DNA from: Clostridiaceae bacterium
GTDB lineage: Bacteria > Bacillota > Clostridia > Peptostreptococcales > Peptostreptococcaceae
Direction of reading: 5' to 3'
Length of the DNA: 31,251 nucleotides
Assembly: GCA_902362365.1 (NCBI GenBank)
Contig: CABIVQ010000041.1
Span: 1-31,251, forward strand
Made by a program: the position numbers and the translations under genes. Each line of letters begins with the position of its first letter. Position 1 is the first letter of the stretch. This document shows positions 1 to 8,432 of this stretch, in pieces. Below the pieces are notes generated by a model. That model had not been told where the DNA came from. It did no database searches and saw nothing but the letters and a program-made list of their open reading frames with translations.

Positions 1-94
1 AGTTTTGTGGTTATTATTACTGTAACATGAACATAAACTTATGAACTATTTTTTTACATATTTTTAGATGTTGCACTTAATATGATAATTTATC
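1..94 (-). repeat. Left copy of a 94-bp inverted repeat, probable insertion-sequence end
   Basis: Positions 1-94 equal the reverse complement of 31143-31236 with two differences (positions 10 and 41). Identity stops after TTATC at 94. The next bases (TTATTAAA here, the ATPase coding sequence at the other copy) are unrelated, so 94 is an element boundary and the element body lies to the left, outside the window. The outer end contains TTGCACTTAATATG. From memory this recalls the ends of IS30-type elements, but the family is not established. No transposase is visible. Confidence 0.75.
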
Positions 95-237
95 TTATTA
101 AAAAAATTTATAATTTGAGTAGAAATAAACAATAAAAGAAGTAGAGTGAGAAATTGTTTTCTACAAAGGATGAGAGGCTACTATTAAAAAATATTATAGT
201 AAATATAGAAAATAACAATAAAAAATATAAAAATAAA

Positions 238-269
238 AAGTTGACTAGGTCAACTTATGAGACTATAAT
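238..269 (+). promoter_or_regulatory. Sigma-A promoter overlapped by a perfect palindrome
   Basis: A near-consensus promoter is present: -35 TTGACT at 241-246, a 17-bp spacer, and -10 TATAAT at 264-269. The -35 box sits inside a perfect inverted repeat, AAGTTGAC (238-245), TAG, GTCAACTT (249-256). A dimeric repressor bound here would block RNA polymerase. The arm sequence is compatible with MarR- or TetR-type operators, but no regulator gene lies next to it in the window. It serves the antiporter gene at 322. The rest of 95-321 shows no gene. Confidence 0.7.
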
Positions 270-321
270 TGTTTTTATTAAATCAAGAAGTCATATTGTA
301 GTACAGAAGGAGATGAATGAT

Positions 322-1584
322 ATGGAAAATACAATAGAGGCAATAGCAACTAATAATTTAATCTTCATATTCGCAATTATAGCTACAACTGGTATTGTTT
401 TAGGTAAGTTAAGTGAAGTATTAAAAATACCAGATGTTATACTATATTTAATAGCGGGGATTATAATAGGACCGTCTATGCTAAAAATAATAAGTGTTCA
501 AGCTTATCCAATTGAAAATAACCTTATACTTACTTTTGGATCAGCATTTATATTATACGAAGGTGGTAAAGAAATAAATTTAAGAGTACTTAATAAAGTT
601 AAAATAAGTGTAGGAATGTTATCAACTATAGGTGTTGTAGTATCAGCATTTGTTGTAGGACTAGTTTCGAGTAAGGTATTTGGACTACCTTTAATGACAG
701 CTTTACTTTTAGGTTCAGTAATAGCATCAACTGATCCTGCAGCCCTTATACCAGTTTTCAAACAAGTAGCTATAAAAGATAAAATAAAACAAACAGTAGT
801 CAGTGAATCTGCATTTAACGATGCGGTTGGTGCTATCTTAGTTTCTACTTTACTTGGAATCATAAGTAAAGGCGAGTTTTCTACAATGAAAAGCTTAGAG
901 GAATTATTAATATCCACATTAGTAGGGGTAGGATCAGGAGCTTTAATTGGATATGTTTTAACTGTTCTTGTATCAGAGAAAAGAATAGGAATATTCCATT
1001 CTTATGCCCCAGTAATGTCTATATTAAAAGTTGCGTTAGCCTATGAATTAGCAATTTTATTCCATGGAAGTGGATATATGGCAGTGTTTATAGCAGGGCT
1101 TATAGCTGGAAATAAGAAATTATTTGGACTTTGGATACCAGAAGTAGATTTCCATTCAGAACACTGTTTTTCTGAAAGTATTAGTTCACTAGCTCGTATG
1201 GCAATTTTCGTTGTACTTGGTACACAAGTTAATTTAGAAGCACTTAGTAAATACTGGTTACCATCATTATTAATAGTATTAGTGTTAATGTTTGTAGCAA
1301 GACCGCTTGTAGTATTGATTTCAACTGCATTTGATAAAAATGCACATTGGACTTTTAAAGAGAAATTATTTATGATGTGGGTAAGAGAAACCGGAGTCAT
1401 ACCAGCTGCATTATCAGGTATTATAGTTTCTATGAAACTTCCTGGATATGAAATAATATCTTCAGTTGTATTTATGACAATACTTGTAACATTAATAGTA
1501 CAAGCTAGCACAACTAAATTAGTAGCGAAAAAGCTTGATGTATTAGAAGAAGATGATATAGTAATTTTAAAAGAATTAGCATAA
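322..1584 (+). CDS. CPA1-type Na+(K+)/H+ antiporter
   Basis: This is a 420-residue membrane protein that should exchange monovalent cations for protons, helping pH and salt homeostasis. About 12 hydrophobic segments fill the whole length. Two family signatures are visible: ASTDPAA around residue 138, and FNDAVG with Asn166-Asp167, the ND pair of electroneutral CPA1 (NhaP/NHE) carriers. The frame stays open back to 154, but the AGAAGGAG site at 305-312 best serves the ATG at 322 (9-nt spacing); the ATG at 313 abuts it. A terminator follows directly, so it is a single-gene unit. No C-terminal TrkA or CBS domain is seen. The exported cation cannot be told from sequence. Confidence 0.88.
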   Translation: MENTIEAIATNNLIFIFAIIATTGIVLGKLSEVLKIPDVILYLIAGIIIGPSMLKIISVQAYPIENNLILTFGSAFILYEGGKEINLRVLNKVKISVGMLSTIGVVVSAFVVGLVSSKVFGLPLMTALLLGSVIASTDPAALIPVFKQVAIKDKIKQTVVSESAFNDAVGAILVSTLLGIISKGEFSTMKSLEELLISTLVGVGSGALIGYVLTVLVSEKRIGIFHSYAPVMSILKVALAYELAILFHGSGYMAVFIAGLIAGNKKLFGLWIPEVDFHSEHCFSESISSLARMAIFVVLGTQVNLEALSKYWLPSLLIVLVLMFVARPLVVLISTAFDKNAHWTFKEKLFMMWVRETGVIPAALSGIIVSMKLPGYEIISSVVFMTILVTLIVQASTTKLVAKKLDVLEEDDIVILKELA

Positions 1585-1613
1585 AGTATGGAAAATTTAA
1601 TAGTAATGATATT

Positions 1614-1640
1614 AGCCCGAGTTTATACTCAGGCTTTTTT
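1614..1640 (+). terminator. Rho-independent terminator of the antiporter gene
   Basis: An AGCCCGAGT arm, a short TTAT loop and an ACTCAGGCT arm, with one C/A mismatch, are followed by TTTTTT. It lies 30 nt after the antiporter stop codon. Confidence 0.85.
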
Positions 1641-1730
1641 ATGATTAAATTTATTACAAAAATGATATTCGACAATAAATAACAAAATCAACTGGTATAA
1701 TATGATATAGTATATTAAGCAATTATATAA

Positions 1731-1916
1731 AAGATATCGCAAAGCTCAAGTAGTTATTCTAGCAACGGAACTTCTAGTAGCAAAACTGTATATACTGTTA
1801 GTGGTAATAGTTATTATCATAATTCTCATAGCTGCAAGTTTATACAAGTAGCTAGTTCTAAGGTTGTTGATTTAAATAGCTTTTGCGGTAAACATGCATG
1901 TAATTGTATGAAATAG
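1731..1916 (+). pseudogene. 3' remnant of a gene with a C-terminal His/Cys motif
   Basis: An open frame without any start codon runs from just after a TAA at 1728 to a TAG at 1914-1916. It reads as a Ser-rich linker followed by a block with YYHNSHSCKFI and, at the end, CGKHACNC. This resembles the Y-H-x(n)-C ... C-x(n)-C tails found on various secreted or surface proteins of Firmicutes, which may bind metal. No ribosome binding site and no upstream domain is present, so this is the surviving C-terminal end of a longer gene. The parent protein is not recognisable. Confidence 0.5.
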
Positions 1917-1945
1917 TAGTTGACTAGAGTGTGGAGAACAGTATT

Positions 1946-2278
1946 ATGACGTATAAAATGAAAGAAAAATTTGGAGATTTATTATTAAAATGGCTTGGTA
2001 ATTTAGGATTTATTGATTCAAAAGAAGAGTCTATTCAATGTATAAATTGTAAAAAGATTATAGATACAGATTTCGATGAATTGAGAAAGTGTAGTTGTGG
2101 ATGTAGTTTATTTGTTATTGATTCAAAAAGGTATACTATAGACAAGGGAACTGTACATTGTAATTGTGAAAAAGGCAATTTAGAAAATGTCTGTCATGTA
2201 AATTGTGATCATGGGTCTATTGAAGAGTATGTTTGTAGTAATTGTAAAAATAAAATATCAATATATCAAGTGGTTTAG
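1946..2278 (+). CDS. Small Cys-rich, probable zinc-binding hypothetical protein
   Basis: This 110-residue protein is of unknown function. It carries several Cys pairs: CINC near residue 34, a CSCGC cluster near 53, HCNC near 70 and CSNC near the C terminus. That pattern suits two zinc-ribbon modules. There is no signal peptide or membrane segment, so it is probably cytoplasmic. A GTG at 1931 opens the frame, but TGGAG at 1932-1936 is a better ribosome binding site for the ATG at 1946. It sits alone, directly after a remnant gene and before its own terminator. I do not recognise the family. Confidence 0.55.
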   Translation: MTYKMKEKFGDLLLKWLGNLGFIDSKEESIQCINCKKIIDTDFDELRKCSCGCSLFVIDSKRYTIDKGTVHCNCEKGNLENVCHVNCDHGSIEEYVCSNCKNKISIYQVV

Positions 2279-2297
2279 TGTGAGCATATTATTTAAG

Positions 2298-2350
2298 AAA
2301 CAAACTATTACAGAATCTTAATTTAGGGATTATGCAATAGTTTGTTTTTT
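2298..2350 (+). terminator. Terminator after the Cys-rich gene
   Basis: Twelve-bp arms AAACAAACTATT (2298-2309) and AATAGTTTGTTT (2336-2347) lead into a T run. The loop is long (26 nt), so folding may be more complex than a simple stem. Confidence 0.7.
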
Positions 2351-2493
2351 AATTTAGTATAAGGTTTATATATTTAAAAATATCTATTTAAAAAAGTTAA
2401 AAATTATTACAATCCTAGAAAAAAATTATTGAACAAGTTATCAACTCATATATATATAAAAATATGATTAATAAGTATATGTGGGTGAAGATT

Positions 2494-3393
2494 ATGGGTA
2501 TAAAAAGGAATAAAAATCAGATTTTGTTTTATGTATGGTTTAGTTTGCTTATTACAATAATGAATTATACAGCAATAGAAGTGACCCAATATGTTAATGA
2601 AGTTAAGCAAGAAAGAATAGAATTGCAAAAGCAGAAAGAAAAAGTAGCTAAAGAAAAAAGAGAGAAAGAACTTGAAGAACAGTTAAAAATGGTTGGAGTA
2701 AATAAAGAAGGTAAAGAGTACACTTATGATGCTAAAGAAATACAAAACAAATTAAAAGCTTACGATTACTCAAATAACGGCAATAAAATTGTATTTTTAA
2801 CTTTTGATGATGGATCATCAACCTCTGTTACTCCTAAGATATTAGAAATTTTAAAAGAAGAAGATGTAAGAGCAACTTTTTTTGTATGTGGAAAAACGAT
2901 GGAAGATGGTGGCGAAGAAGTAAAAGAACTAGTTAAGAAGTCCTTTGATTATGGAAATGCAATAGGTAATCACTCATATAGTCATGATTATCATACCTTA
3001 TATCCTGGTAGAAATTTAGATATTGCAGCTTTTAAAAAAGACTTTCAAAAAACTGATGATATCTTAAAAGATATACTAGGGAAAAGTTTTTCAACTAGAG
3101 TCATAAGATGTCCAGGGGGCTATATGTCTTGGAATAATATGGAGAAATTAGATGAATATTTAGATGAAAATAATATGGTTGAAATAGACTGGAATGCTTT
3201 AAATTCAGATGCTGAAGGTAAAAAGAAAAATTCTCAAGAGTTAGTACAGAGAGCTATAGAAACATCTGATGGAAAAGATATAGTAGTCTTATTAATGCAT
3301 GATACATATGGAAAAGATGAAACTGCTAAGGCTCTTCCTGATATAATTAGATATTTTAAAGAACAAGGTTATGAGTTTAAGACATTGTCATAG
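2494..3393 (+). CDS. Membrane-anchored polysaccharide (peptidoglycan) deacetylase
   Basis: This 299-residue protein has the NodB fold of carbohydrate esterase family 4. Such enzymes N-deacetylate cell-wall sugars and often confer lysozyme resistance. An N-terminal signal anchor (about residues 8-25) is followed by a charged, probably coiled-coil stretch rich in Lys and Glu (about 33-60), then the catalytic domain. The motifs are complete: TFDDGSS with Asp105-Asp106, HSYSH with metal ligands His160 and His164, RCPGGY, and the closing LLMHDT. The ATG at 2494 is preferred over 2464 because GGTGAAG lies just upstream. It appears monocistronic. Close in type to clostridial PgdA/PdaA-like proteins, but the substrate is inferred. 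Confidence 0.88.
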   Translation: MGIKRNKNQILFYVWFSLLITIMNYTAIEVTQYVNEVKQERIELQKQKEKVAKEKREKELEEQLKMVGVNKEGKEYTYDAKEIQNKLKAYDYSNNGNKIVFLTFDDGSSTSVTPKILEILKEEDVRATFFVCGKTMEDGGEEVKELVKKSFDYGNAIGNHSYSHDYHTLYPGRNLDIAAFKKDFQKTDDILKDILGKSFSTRVIRCPGGYMSWNNMEKLDEYLDENNMVEIDWNALNSDAEGKKKNSQELVQRAIETSDGKDIVVLLMHDTYGKDETAKALPDIIRYFKEQGYEFKTLS

Positions 3394-3526
3394 AATTAAG
3401 AAAAATATATAATTAGGTAATTTAAGAAATAATTATGATTTTTAAGGAAAATATACTAAGTAAAGAATTAAATATTTGTTATATACATTAAAAAATGTAA
3501 GTAGTAGGATTTTTACTTCTATATAT

Positions 3527-3556
3527 TTGATTAAAATAAGTAAGATAGTGTATTAT
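3527..3556 (+). promoter_or_regulatory. Probable sigma-A promoter for the MgtC-like gene
   Basis: TTGATT at 3527-3532 and TATTAT at 3551-3556 are separated by 18 bp and lie about 40 bp before the start codon at 3598. The remainder of 3394-3597 shows no gene or strong structure. Confidence 0.5.
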
Positions 3557-3597
3557 GTATAAAACATCAATTGTTATTAAATTAGAAAGGAGAACTA

Positions 3598-4059
3598 ATG
3601 GAAGAATTAATGTTATTGCAGGAGCATATACCTAAATTATTACTTGCAGCATTAATAGGAGGAATCATCGGAATTGAACGTGGAAATAGGGGTGGGGTTA
3701 TTGGATTTGGGACATTATCAACTTTAACTCTTGGATGTACGCTTTTAACAATAATATCAGCTTATGCAATTGGAACAGATGCAGATCCTTCAAGACTTAT
3801 ATCTACAATAATAAGTTCTATAGGTTTCATAGGTGGTGGAGTTATTTTTACTCAAAGAAATGATAATGAAAAATCAGTTAGAGGACTAACTAGCGCATCA
3901 ATAGTTTTTTGTTTAGCAGCAATAGGTATATCTATTAGACTAGGTTATTATGGAATAGCTATAGTTACAGCTATATTAATTGAATTAAATGTTTTCATCT
4001 CTAGATTTATAAAAAAAAGACGTAAAGAAAATGAAGAAGATTATGAAAGTGAGTTTTAA
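3598..4059 (+). CDS. MgtC/SapB family membrane protein
   Basis: This 153-residue protein has four to five hydrophobic helices covering nearly all of it. The family signature is clear near the N terminus (GGIIGIERGNRG, about residues 20-31), followed by the SSIGFIGGGVIF segment and VRGLTSASIVF. The MgtC/SapB family is linked to magnesium homeostasis and, in pathogens, to survival in host cells. The soluble C-terminal domain of Salmonella MgtC is absent, as in the shorter SapB-like members. The start is fixed by AAAGGAG about 5 nt upstream. A terminator follows immediately. Confidence 0.88.
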   Translation: MEELMLLQEHIPKLLLAALIGGIIGIERGNRGGVIGFGTLSTLTLGCTLLTIISAYAIGTDADPSRLISTIISSIGFIGGGVIFTQRNDNEKSVRGLTSASIVFCLAAIGISIRLGYYGIAIVTAILIELNVFISRFIKKRRKENEEDYESEF

Positions 4060-4060
4060 A

Positions 4061-4093
4061 GGTACTTATTAATATAAAATAAGTATCTTTTTT
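4061..4093 (+). terminator. Terminator of the MgtC-like gene
   Basis: Arms GGTACTTATT and AATAAGTATC with a 7-nt loop are followed by TTTTTT. The following 4094-4273 is AT-rich and shows no gene. Confidence 0.85.
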
Positions 4094-4273
4094 ATTTAAA
4101 ATTAAAAAATAAGATTAAAATGATAAATAATTTTAAAAATACTTATAAATATAGCAAGGAAAAGTGAAAAAATATTTCTTTAATATCATAAAGCATTTAT
4201 TTTTATTTAAGAAAATTTATAATTTAATAGAAATATTGTTTATAAGAAATATTAGAAAGAAGAGAGGAATATT

Positions 4274-5125
4274 ATGAGCATAAAATTAATAGTAATGGAT
4301 GTTGATGGTACATTAACAAATAGTAAAAAGATAATAACAGATAAAACTAAGTAGGATTTAACAAAAGTTCAAGAAGATGGAATCTTATTAGTTTTAGCAT
4401 CAGGAAGACCAACATCAGGATTAATGGATTTAGCTAAAGGATTAAAAATGGATGAAAATAATGGGCTTTTAGTTTCTTTTAATGGATCTAAGGTGATTAA
4501 TTGTGAAACTAATGAAGTATTATTTAATGAAACTATGAGTATATAAGAATGCAAAGTAGTTCTTGAACATATGAAGAAATTTAAGGTTAAGCCTATGATT
4601 GATAAAGGAGATTATATATATATGAATGATGTTTTTGACAATGAGATACAGTATAAGGGGAGAACTTTTAACGTAATTCAATATGAATCTCGTGGCGGGA
4701 GGTTTAAGTTATGTGAAAAGGATGATTTAGCAGAATTTGATGACTATCCATTAAATAAAATTTTAACTGCAGGTGGTCCAGAGTATTTATAAGAGTATTA
4801 TAAAGAAATGATGGATCCATTTAAAGATACTTTAAGTTGTATGTTTACAGGAGATTTTTATTTTGAATTTACAGCAAATGGAATTGATAAGGCTAAAGCT
4901 TTAGATAGTGTATTAATAGCAAAAGGATATAAAAGAGAAGAAATAATTGCTTTTGGAGATGGACACAATGATTCTTCTATGATTAAATATGCAGGTGTTG
5001 GAGTAGCTATTGCTAATGCAGTAGAGGATTTAAAAGCTATAGCCTATGAAGTAACATTATCTAATGATGAAGATGGTATTGCAGTATATTTGAATAAACA
5101 TATGCCAGAGATTGTTTATGTTTAA
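4274..5125 (+). pseudogene. Cof-type HAD hydrolase with three in-frame stop codons
   Basis: The frame encodes a sugar-phosphatase-like HAD protein of about 283 codons. Motif I is DVDGT near the N terminus, LASGRPT is motif II, the Cof-type cap is in the middle, and motif IV is FGDGHNDSSMI near the end. The reading frame is never lost, but stops interrupt it at 4352-4354 (TAG), 4544-4546 (TAA) and 4790-4792 (TAA). Everything between the stops still reads as family sequence, so these look like separate point substitutions. AGAGAGG lies before the ATG, and a good terminator follows. An intact relative would dephosphorylate small phosphorylated metabolites; this copy should yield only a 26-residue peptide. 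Confidence 0.88.
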
Positions 5126-5126
5126 G

Positions 5127-5159
5127 GTAAAAAGAGCTGTATCAAAGCAGCTCTTTTAC
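5127..5159 (+). terminator. Terminator of the former HAD gene
   Basis: Arms GTAAAAAGAGCTG (5127-5139) and CAGCTCTTTTAC (5148-5159) form a stem with an 8-nt loop and a T-rich 3' side. The A-rich 5' side would also allow function in the opposite direction. Confidence 0.8.
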
Positions 5160-5259
5160 TAGATATTAATACTCACAAATTTTTTTGTAGTATGATAATT
5201 TATTTTTAAGATTATTATCATAATCAGTGTCAAAATAACATGCAAATAAAATATCTAAT

Positions 5260-5393
5260 ATGTATAATTCTGAGAAAAATATTTCACAAGGTGTATGGTA
5301 GGAGTATCACGTCAGATGATTAGTTCTATTGAAACAGGATAATTTAATCCTACAGCAAAATTACTTGTTCTAGTACAATCTTTAATTTCATAA
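5260..5393 (+). pseudogene. Fragment of a small Xre-type HTH regulator
   Basis: Two short stretches in different frames resemble the small Cro/CI-like repressors of about 65-70 residues. The first, starting at the ATG at 5260, gives MYNSEKNISQ. The second, from 5295, gives VGVSRQMISSIETG, a stop (TAA 5340-5342), then FNPTAKLLVLVQSL and a stop at 5391. The usual residues between SQ and VGVS are missing, which implies a small deletion with frame change. The family's C-terminal end is also missing. The 3' part overlaps, on the opposite strand, the apparent end of the S41 peptidase frame, so that shared stretch is probably regulator DNA read backwards. Confidence 0.6.
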
Positions 5394-6425
5394 TCTGGTA
5401 TAGTTTTAAATTCTTCATTACAAGTACCATCAGAAGTAATATACATATCACTAGACATTCTAACTATTAAACCACTATTTTTTAAATAAAATAAAACAGG
5501 GTCAATACCACCACCATCTCCACTAGTAGTTTCTCCAATTAAAGTTGCAAAACCAGTATCCTTACAGAATATAGAAAAGGATTCTGAGGATGAATAAACG
5601 CTATTATCTACAAGTAAATAAATATTTTTATCAAATTTACAATCATTATTTCTGGGTATGGTTTTATCTATTTTTGTGAAATCAGTAAATAAATCTAATG
5701 TTTCTAAAGGCATATTTTCTCTAGCCTCATTTGGAAGCTTAGTTGCTGGTTCTAAACTAAACTCCCTTTTATTTAAATAATTTTTTATAATAGGGCTATT
5801 ATTTCTAAAAAGCATGTATCCAGTAGAAGTTATATCATTTTTTGCTAACTTAGAAACTATAGTACTCCAACAGGTATCAGAACCACCATCATTTCCTCTA
5901 ATATCTATAATTAAAGCTTTATGATTTTCTAAAGTATCTATGTAACTTTCAATAGCACTTAAATAATCTTAATCCTTTAGCATTGCTGGTATATGTATAT
6001 ATCCAATTTCACTATCAATAATGTCTTGAAGTATTAAGTTATCAACAGGTGAAGAATTAAGAGACTGAACTTCATTTGATGAAGTAGTGTCTAATTTTTC
6101 ATATATATCAGCAACTACATTTTTATCAAAAAAAATCAAAGAAATTACTTGAGTTATAAACATCTTTAAAGTAATCGTAACTAGATTTGTTTTTAATTAA
6201 ATGAGTATGTTTGTTGTTTAATTCATAAATGATAGATGAGAGAGCTCTAATAAATTGTTCATCATTTTTAGTATCTGTAACTCTCTTCATATATTGTTCT
6301 TTTTTAGATAGCCAATCAATGTTATTAAGTCTTTTGTTCACTTCTAAATAAGGATATCCTTCTTCAATAACTTCATAAATATATTCAAAATCTTCTATTT
6401 TTTCTTTTGTATATAATTGCAGCAC
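5312..6425 (-). pseudogene. S41-family peptidase, frameshifted, interrupted and truncated at both ends
   Basis: Joined in order on the minus strand, the pieces read as a C-terminal-processing-type (S41) serine peptidase. The N-terminal helical region ends near ELNNKHTHLI, the core has ALIIDIRGNDGGSD, and the catalytic region has YSSSESFSIFCK and GETTSGDGGG. A run of eight T on the coding strand (6128-6135) shifts the frame; seven would keep it open. A TAA at 5969-5971 interrupts the core. The expected signal peptide or lipobox is missing because the 5' end abuts azoreductase sequence near 6400-6425. The last codons (below about 5393) appear to be antisense to a regulator fragment. Not functional as it stands. 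Confidence 0.85.
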
Positions 6426-6754
6426 CTATGTGGAATTTAAGTATACCAGCAATATTAAAGGCTTATATAGATTATATAAGTGTTAGTTAAATAATATTTA
6501 AATATACTTCAAATGGATCAGTAGGAATTCTAAGTGATAAAAAAGCTGTTCATATAGTATCTAGAGGCGGAGAATATGAAAATGCACCATATGAAATGGG
6601 AGATAGATATTTAAGAAATATAGTAGGATTTTTTTGCATTAGTGATATAAGTACTATAGCAATAGAGAATATAGATGTTGCAGGAGGAGCTTATATTCAA
6701 GAAAAAGTAGAAGAAGGAATAAGAAAAGCCAGTTTACTTGCAAAAGAGTTTTAG
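6410..6754 (+). pseudogene. azoR: C-terminal half of an FMN-dependent NADH-azoreductase
   Basis: The frame reads YIIAAPMWNLSIPAILKAY, a stop (TAA 6488-6490), then a stretch containing HIVSRGGEYENAPYEMGDRY, ending at TAG 6752-6754. These blocks are characteristic of AzoR/AcpD flavodoxin-fold azoreductases, which are about 200 residues long. Only about the last 115 codons remain. The N-terminal FMN-binding part and the promoter are gone, because the frame runs straight into the opposite-strand S41 fragment. A strong terminator of the former gene is still in place downstream. Confidence 0.85.
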
Positions 6755-6801
6755 GATTAAATAGTAATATAGATGGAGTATAAATATATTAAATTGCATA
6801 G

Positions 6802-6833
6802 AACCGTATCATAAGTAAATGATACGGTTTTTT
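6802..6833 (+). terminator. Strong terminator left behind the azoreductase remnant
   Basis: Perfect 11-bp arms AACCGTATCAT and ATGATACGGTT with a 6-nt loop are followed by T residues. From 6834 to 6998 no gene is seen. A small ACACAA/TTGTGT inverted repeat lies at 6951-6970, ahead of the PTS gene. Confidence 0.9.
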
Positions 6834-6998
6834 ATATTGAATTCATAATAATTTTAATATTATTTAATCTATGGTAAATCTATTCATAATTTTGGTTAGA
6901 TAAAATATTTGATTACAATAAAAGTTTTTGGATAAATACTTAAATACGTAACACAATAATAATTTTGTGTATAAAATTTATAAATTAGGAGGACATCT

Positions 6999-8405
6999 AT
7001 GGATTTTAAAAGCATTGCTAAGGAAATATTAGTAAATGTAGGTAATGAAGAAAACATAAAAGATGTAATACATTGCCATACTAGATTAAGATTTTCATTA
7101 ATAAATTTTGAAAAAGTAAATAAAGATAATCTTTCAAAAATAGAAGGAGTTATAACAGTAGTAGAAAGTATGGACCAGTTACAAGTGGTAATAGGTAGCA
7201 AGGTAGATAAAGTGTACAAAGAGTTAGAAACTATGATAAATAAAACTAACAAATCTACTGCAAATAATACTATAGAAAAAGGAAGTAAGTTCAATAAAGC
7301 ACTTACAACTATGGCACAGATTTTTACACCTACTATATATGCACTTGCAGGATCAGGTATGATAAAGGGGATATTAGCTGTAGTATCTATGTACTATTTG
7401 AACAAACATAATATAGATATTAAGCAAAATGATACATATGTTATATTAAGTGCAGCATCAGATGCAGTATTTTATTTCTTCCCAATTATACTAGGCTATA
7501 CATCAGCTAAGGTATTCAAAACACATGAAATTATATCTATGGTTCTTGGAGCAACATTATGTTATCCAGGGATAGTATCATTAATGGCAGAAGAAAGAGC
7601 TGTATCATTATTTAACATAGGAATTACAAAGGCAAGTTACACATCATCAGTAATACCTATAATAATTGCAGTATGGATGTTGTCATACTTAGAAAAGTTC
7701 CTTAAAAAAGTAATACCAGATGTTATTGAAATGATAATGGTACCAACACTTTCAATATTAATAATGGTACCAGCAACACTTTTAGTGTTCGGGCCTGTTG
7801 GAATATATCTAGGTAATGGTGTAAATTCGTTATACCAATTACTTATGAATTTTAGTCCTATACTTTGTGGTGCATTTATTGGAGGTATGTGGTGTGTATT
7901 AGTTATATTTGGTGCACACAGACCAATATTACCAATAGCAATAAATGATATAGCTCAAAATGGACGTCAAAATTTATTAGCATTTGCAGGAGCTGCAAAT
8001 TTCTCACAAGCAGGAGCTGCTATGGGAGTATTTCTAAAATCAAAGAATAAATCTTTAAAAACTGTTGCATTATCAGGAAGTATAACTGCGTTATTTGGTA
8101 TAACAGAACCAGCTATATATGGTGCAAACTTACGTCTTAAGAAACCTATGATATGTGCTGTTATATGTGGTGCAATAGGTGGAGGTATAATGGGATATGG
8201 AGGAGCTTTTGGTATAGCATTTGCAAACCAAGGAGTACTTACTATTCCAGTTTATGCTCAAGCCGGTATAAAAGGATTCTTAGCATATTTAATAGGTTGT
8301 TTAGTAGCATTTTTCGGATCAGCTATACTTACTTATATAGTAGGGTTTAATGATATTGAAGAAGAACAAAATGAACCTATACAGACTTTGGAGGAAGCTA
8401 TATAA
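6999..8405 (+). CDS. PTS beta-glucoside-type EIIBC component
   Basis: This 468-residue phosphotransferase permease takes up and phosphorylates a beta-glucoside. The EIIB domain occupies about residues 1-85, with the phosphorylated Cys26 in HCHTRLRF. The EIIC membrane domain (about 100-460) contains the GITEPAIYG-type loop near residue 368. No C-terminal EIIA domain is present, so phosphate must come from an EIIA encoded elsewhere. AGGAGG at 6987-6992 fixes the start. The glycosidase gene begins 28 nt downstream, forming a two-gene operon. No BglG-type antiterminator gene or clear RAT hairpin is seen, so its control is not evident. Confidence 0.92.
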   Translation: MDFKSIAKEILVNVGNEENIKDVIHCHTRLRFSLINFEKVNKDNLSKIEGVITVVESMDQLQVVIGSKVDKVYKELETMINKTNKSTANNTIEKGSKFNKALTTMAQIFTPTIYALAGSGMIKGILAVVSMYYLNKHNIDIKQNDTYVILSAASDAVFYFFPIILGYTSAKVFKTHEIISMVLGATLCYPGIVSLMAEERAVSLFNIGITKASYTSSVIPIIIAVWMLSYLEKFLKKVIPDVIEMIMVPTLSILIMVPATLLVFGPVGIYLGNGVNSLYQLLMNFSPILCGAFIGGMWCVLVIFGAHRPILPIAINDIAQNGRQNLLAFAGAANFSQAGAAMGVFLKSKNKSLKTVALSGSITALFGITEPAIYGANLRLKKPMICAVICGAIGGGIMGYGGAFGIAFANQGVLTIPVYAQAGIKGFLAYLIGCLVAFFGSAILTYIVGFNDIEEEQNEPIQTLEEAI

Positions 8406-8432
8406 TAATACATAAATTAGGAGGAGCAAATT

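Noticed and set aside
154..321. N-terminal extension of the antiporter (56 extra residues)
   Set aside because: It would lie across the mapped promoter, has no ribosome binding site and consists of Lys/Asn-rich low-complexity sequence.
4274..6754. A stop codon reassigned to an amino acid, or programmed readthrough
   Set aside because: Intact genes in the window end in TAA and TAG as usual, and the affected genes also show deletions and a frameshift. Ordinary gene decay explains all of it.
8153..8350. Overlapping plus-strand ORF within the PTS gene
   Set aside because: It is an alternative frame of the EIIC domain with unlikely composition and no start signal.
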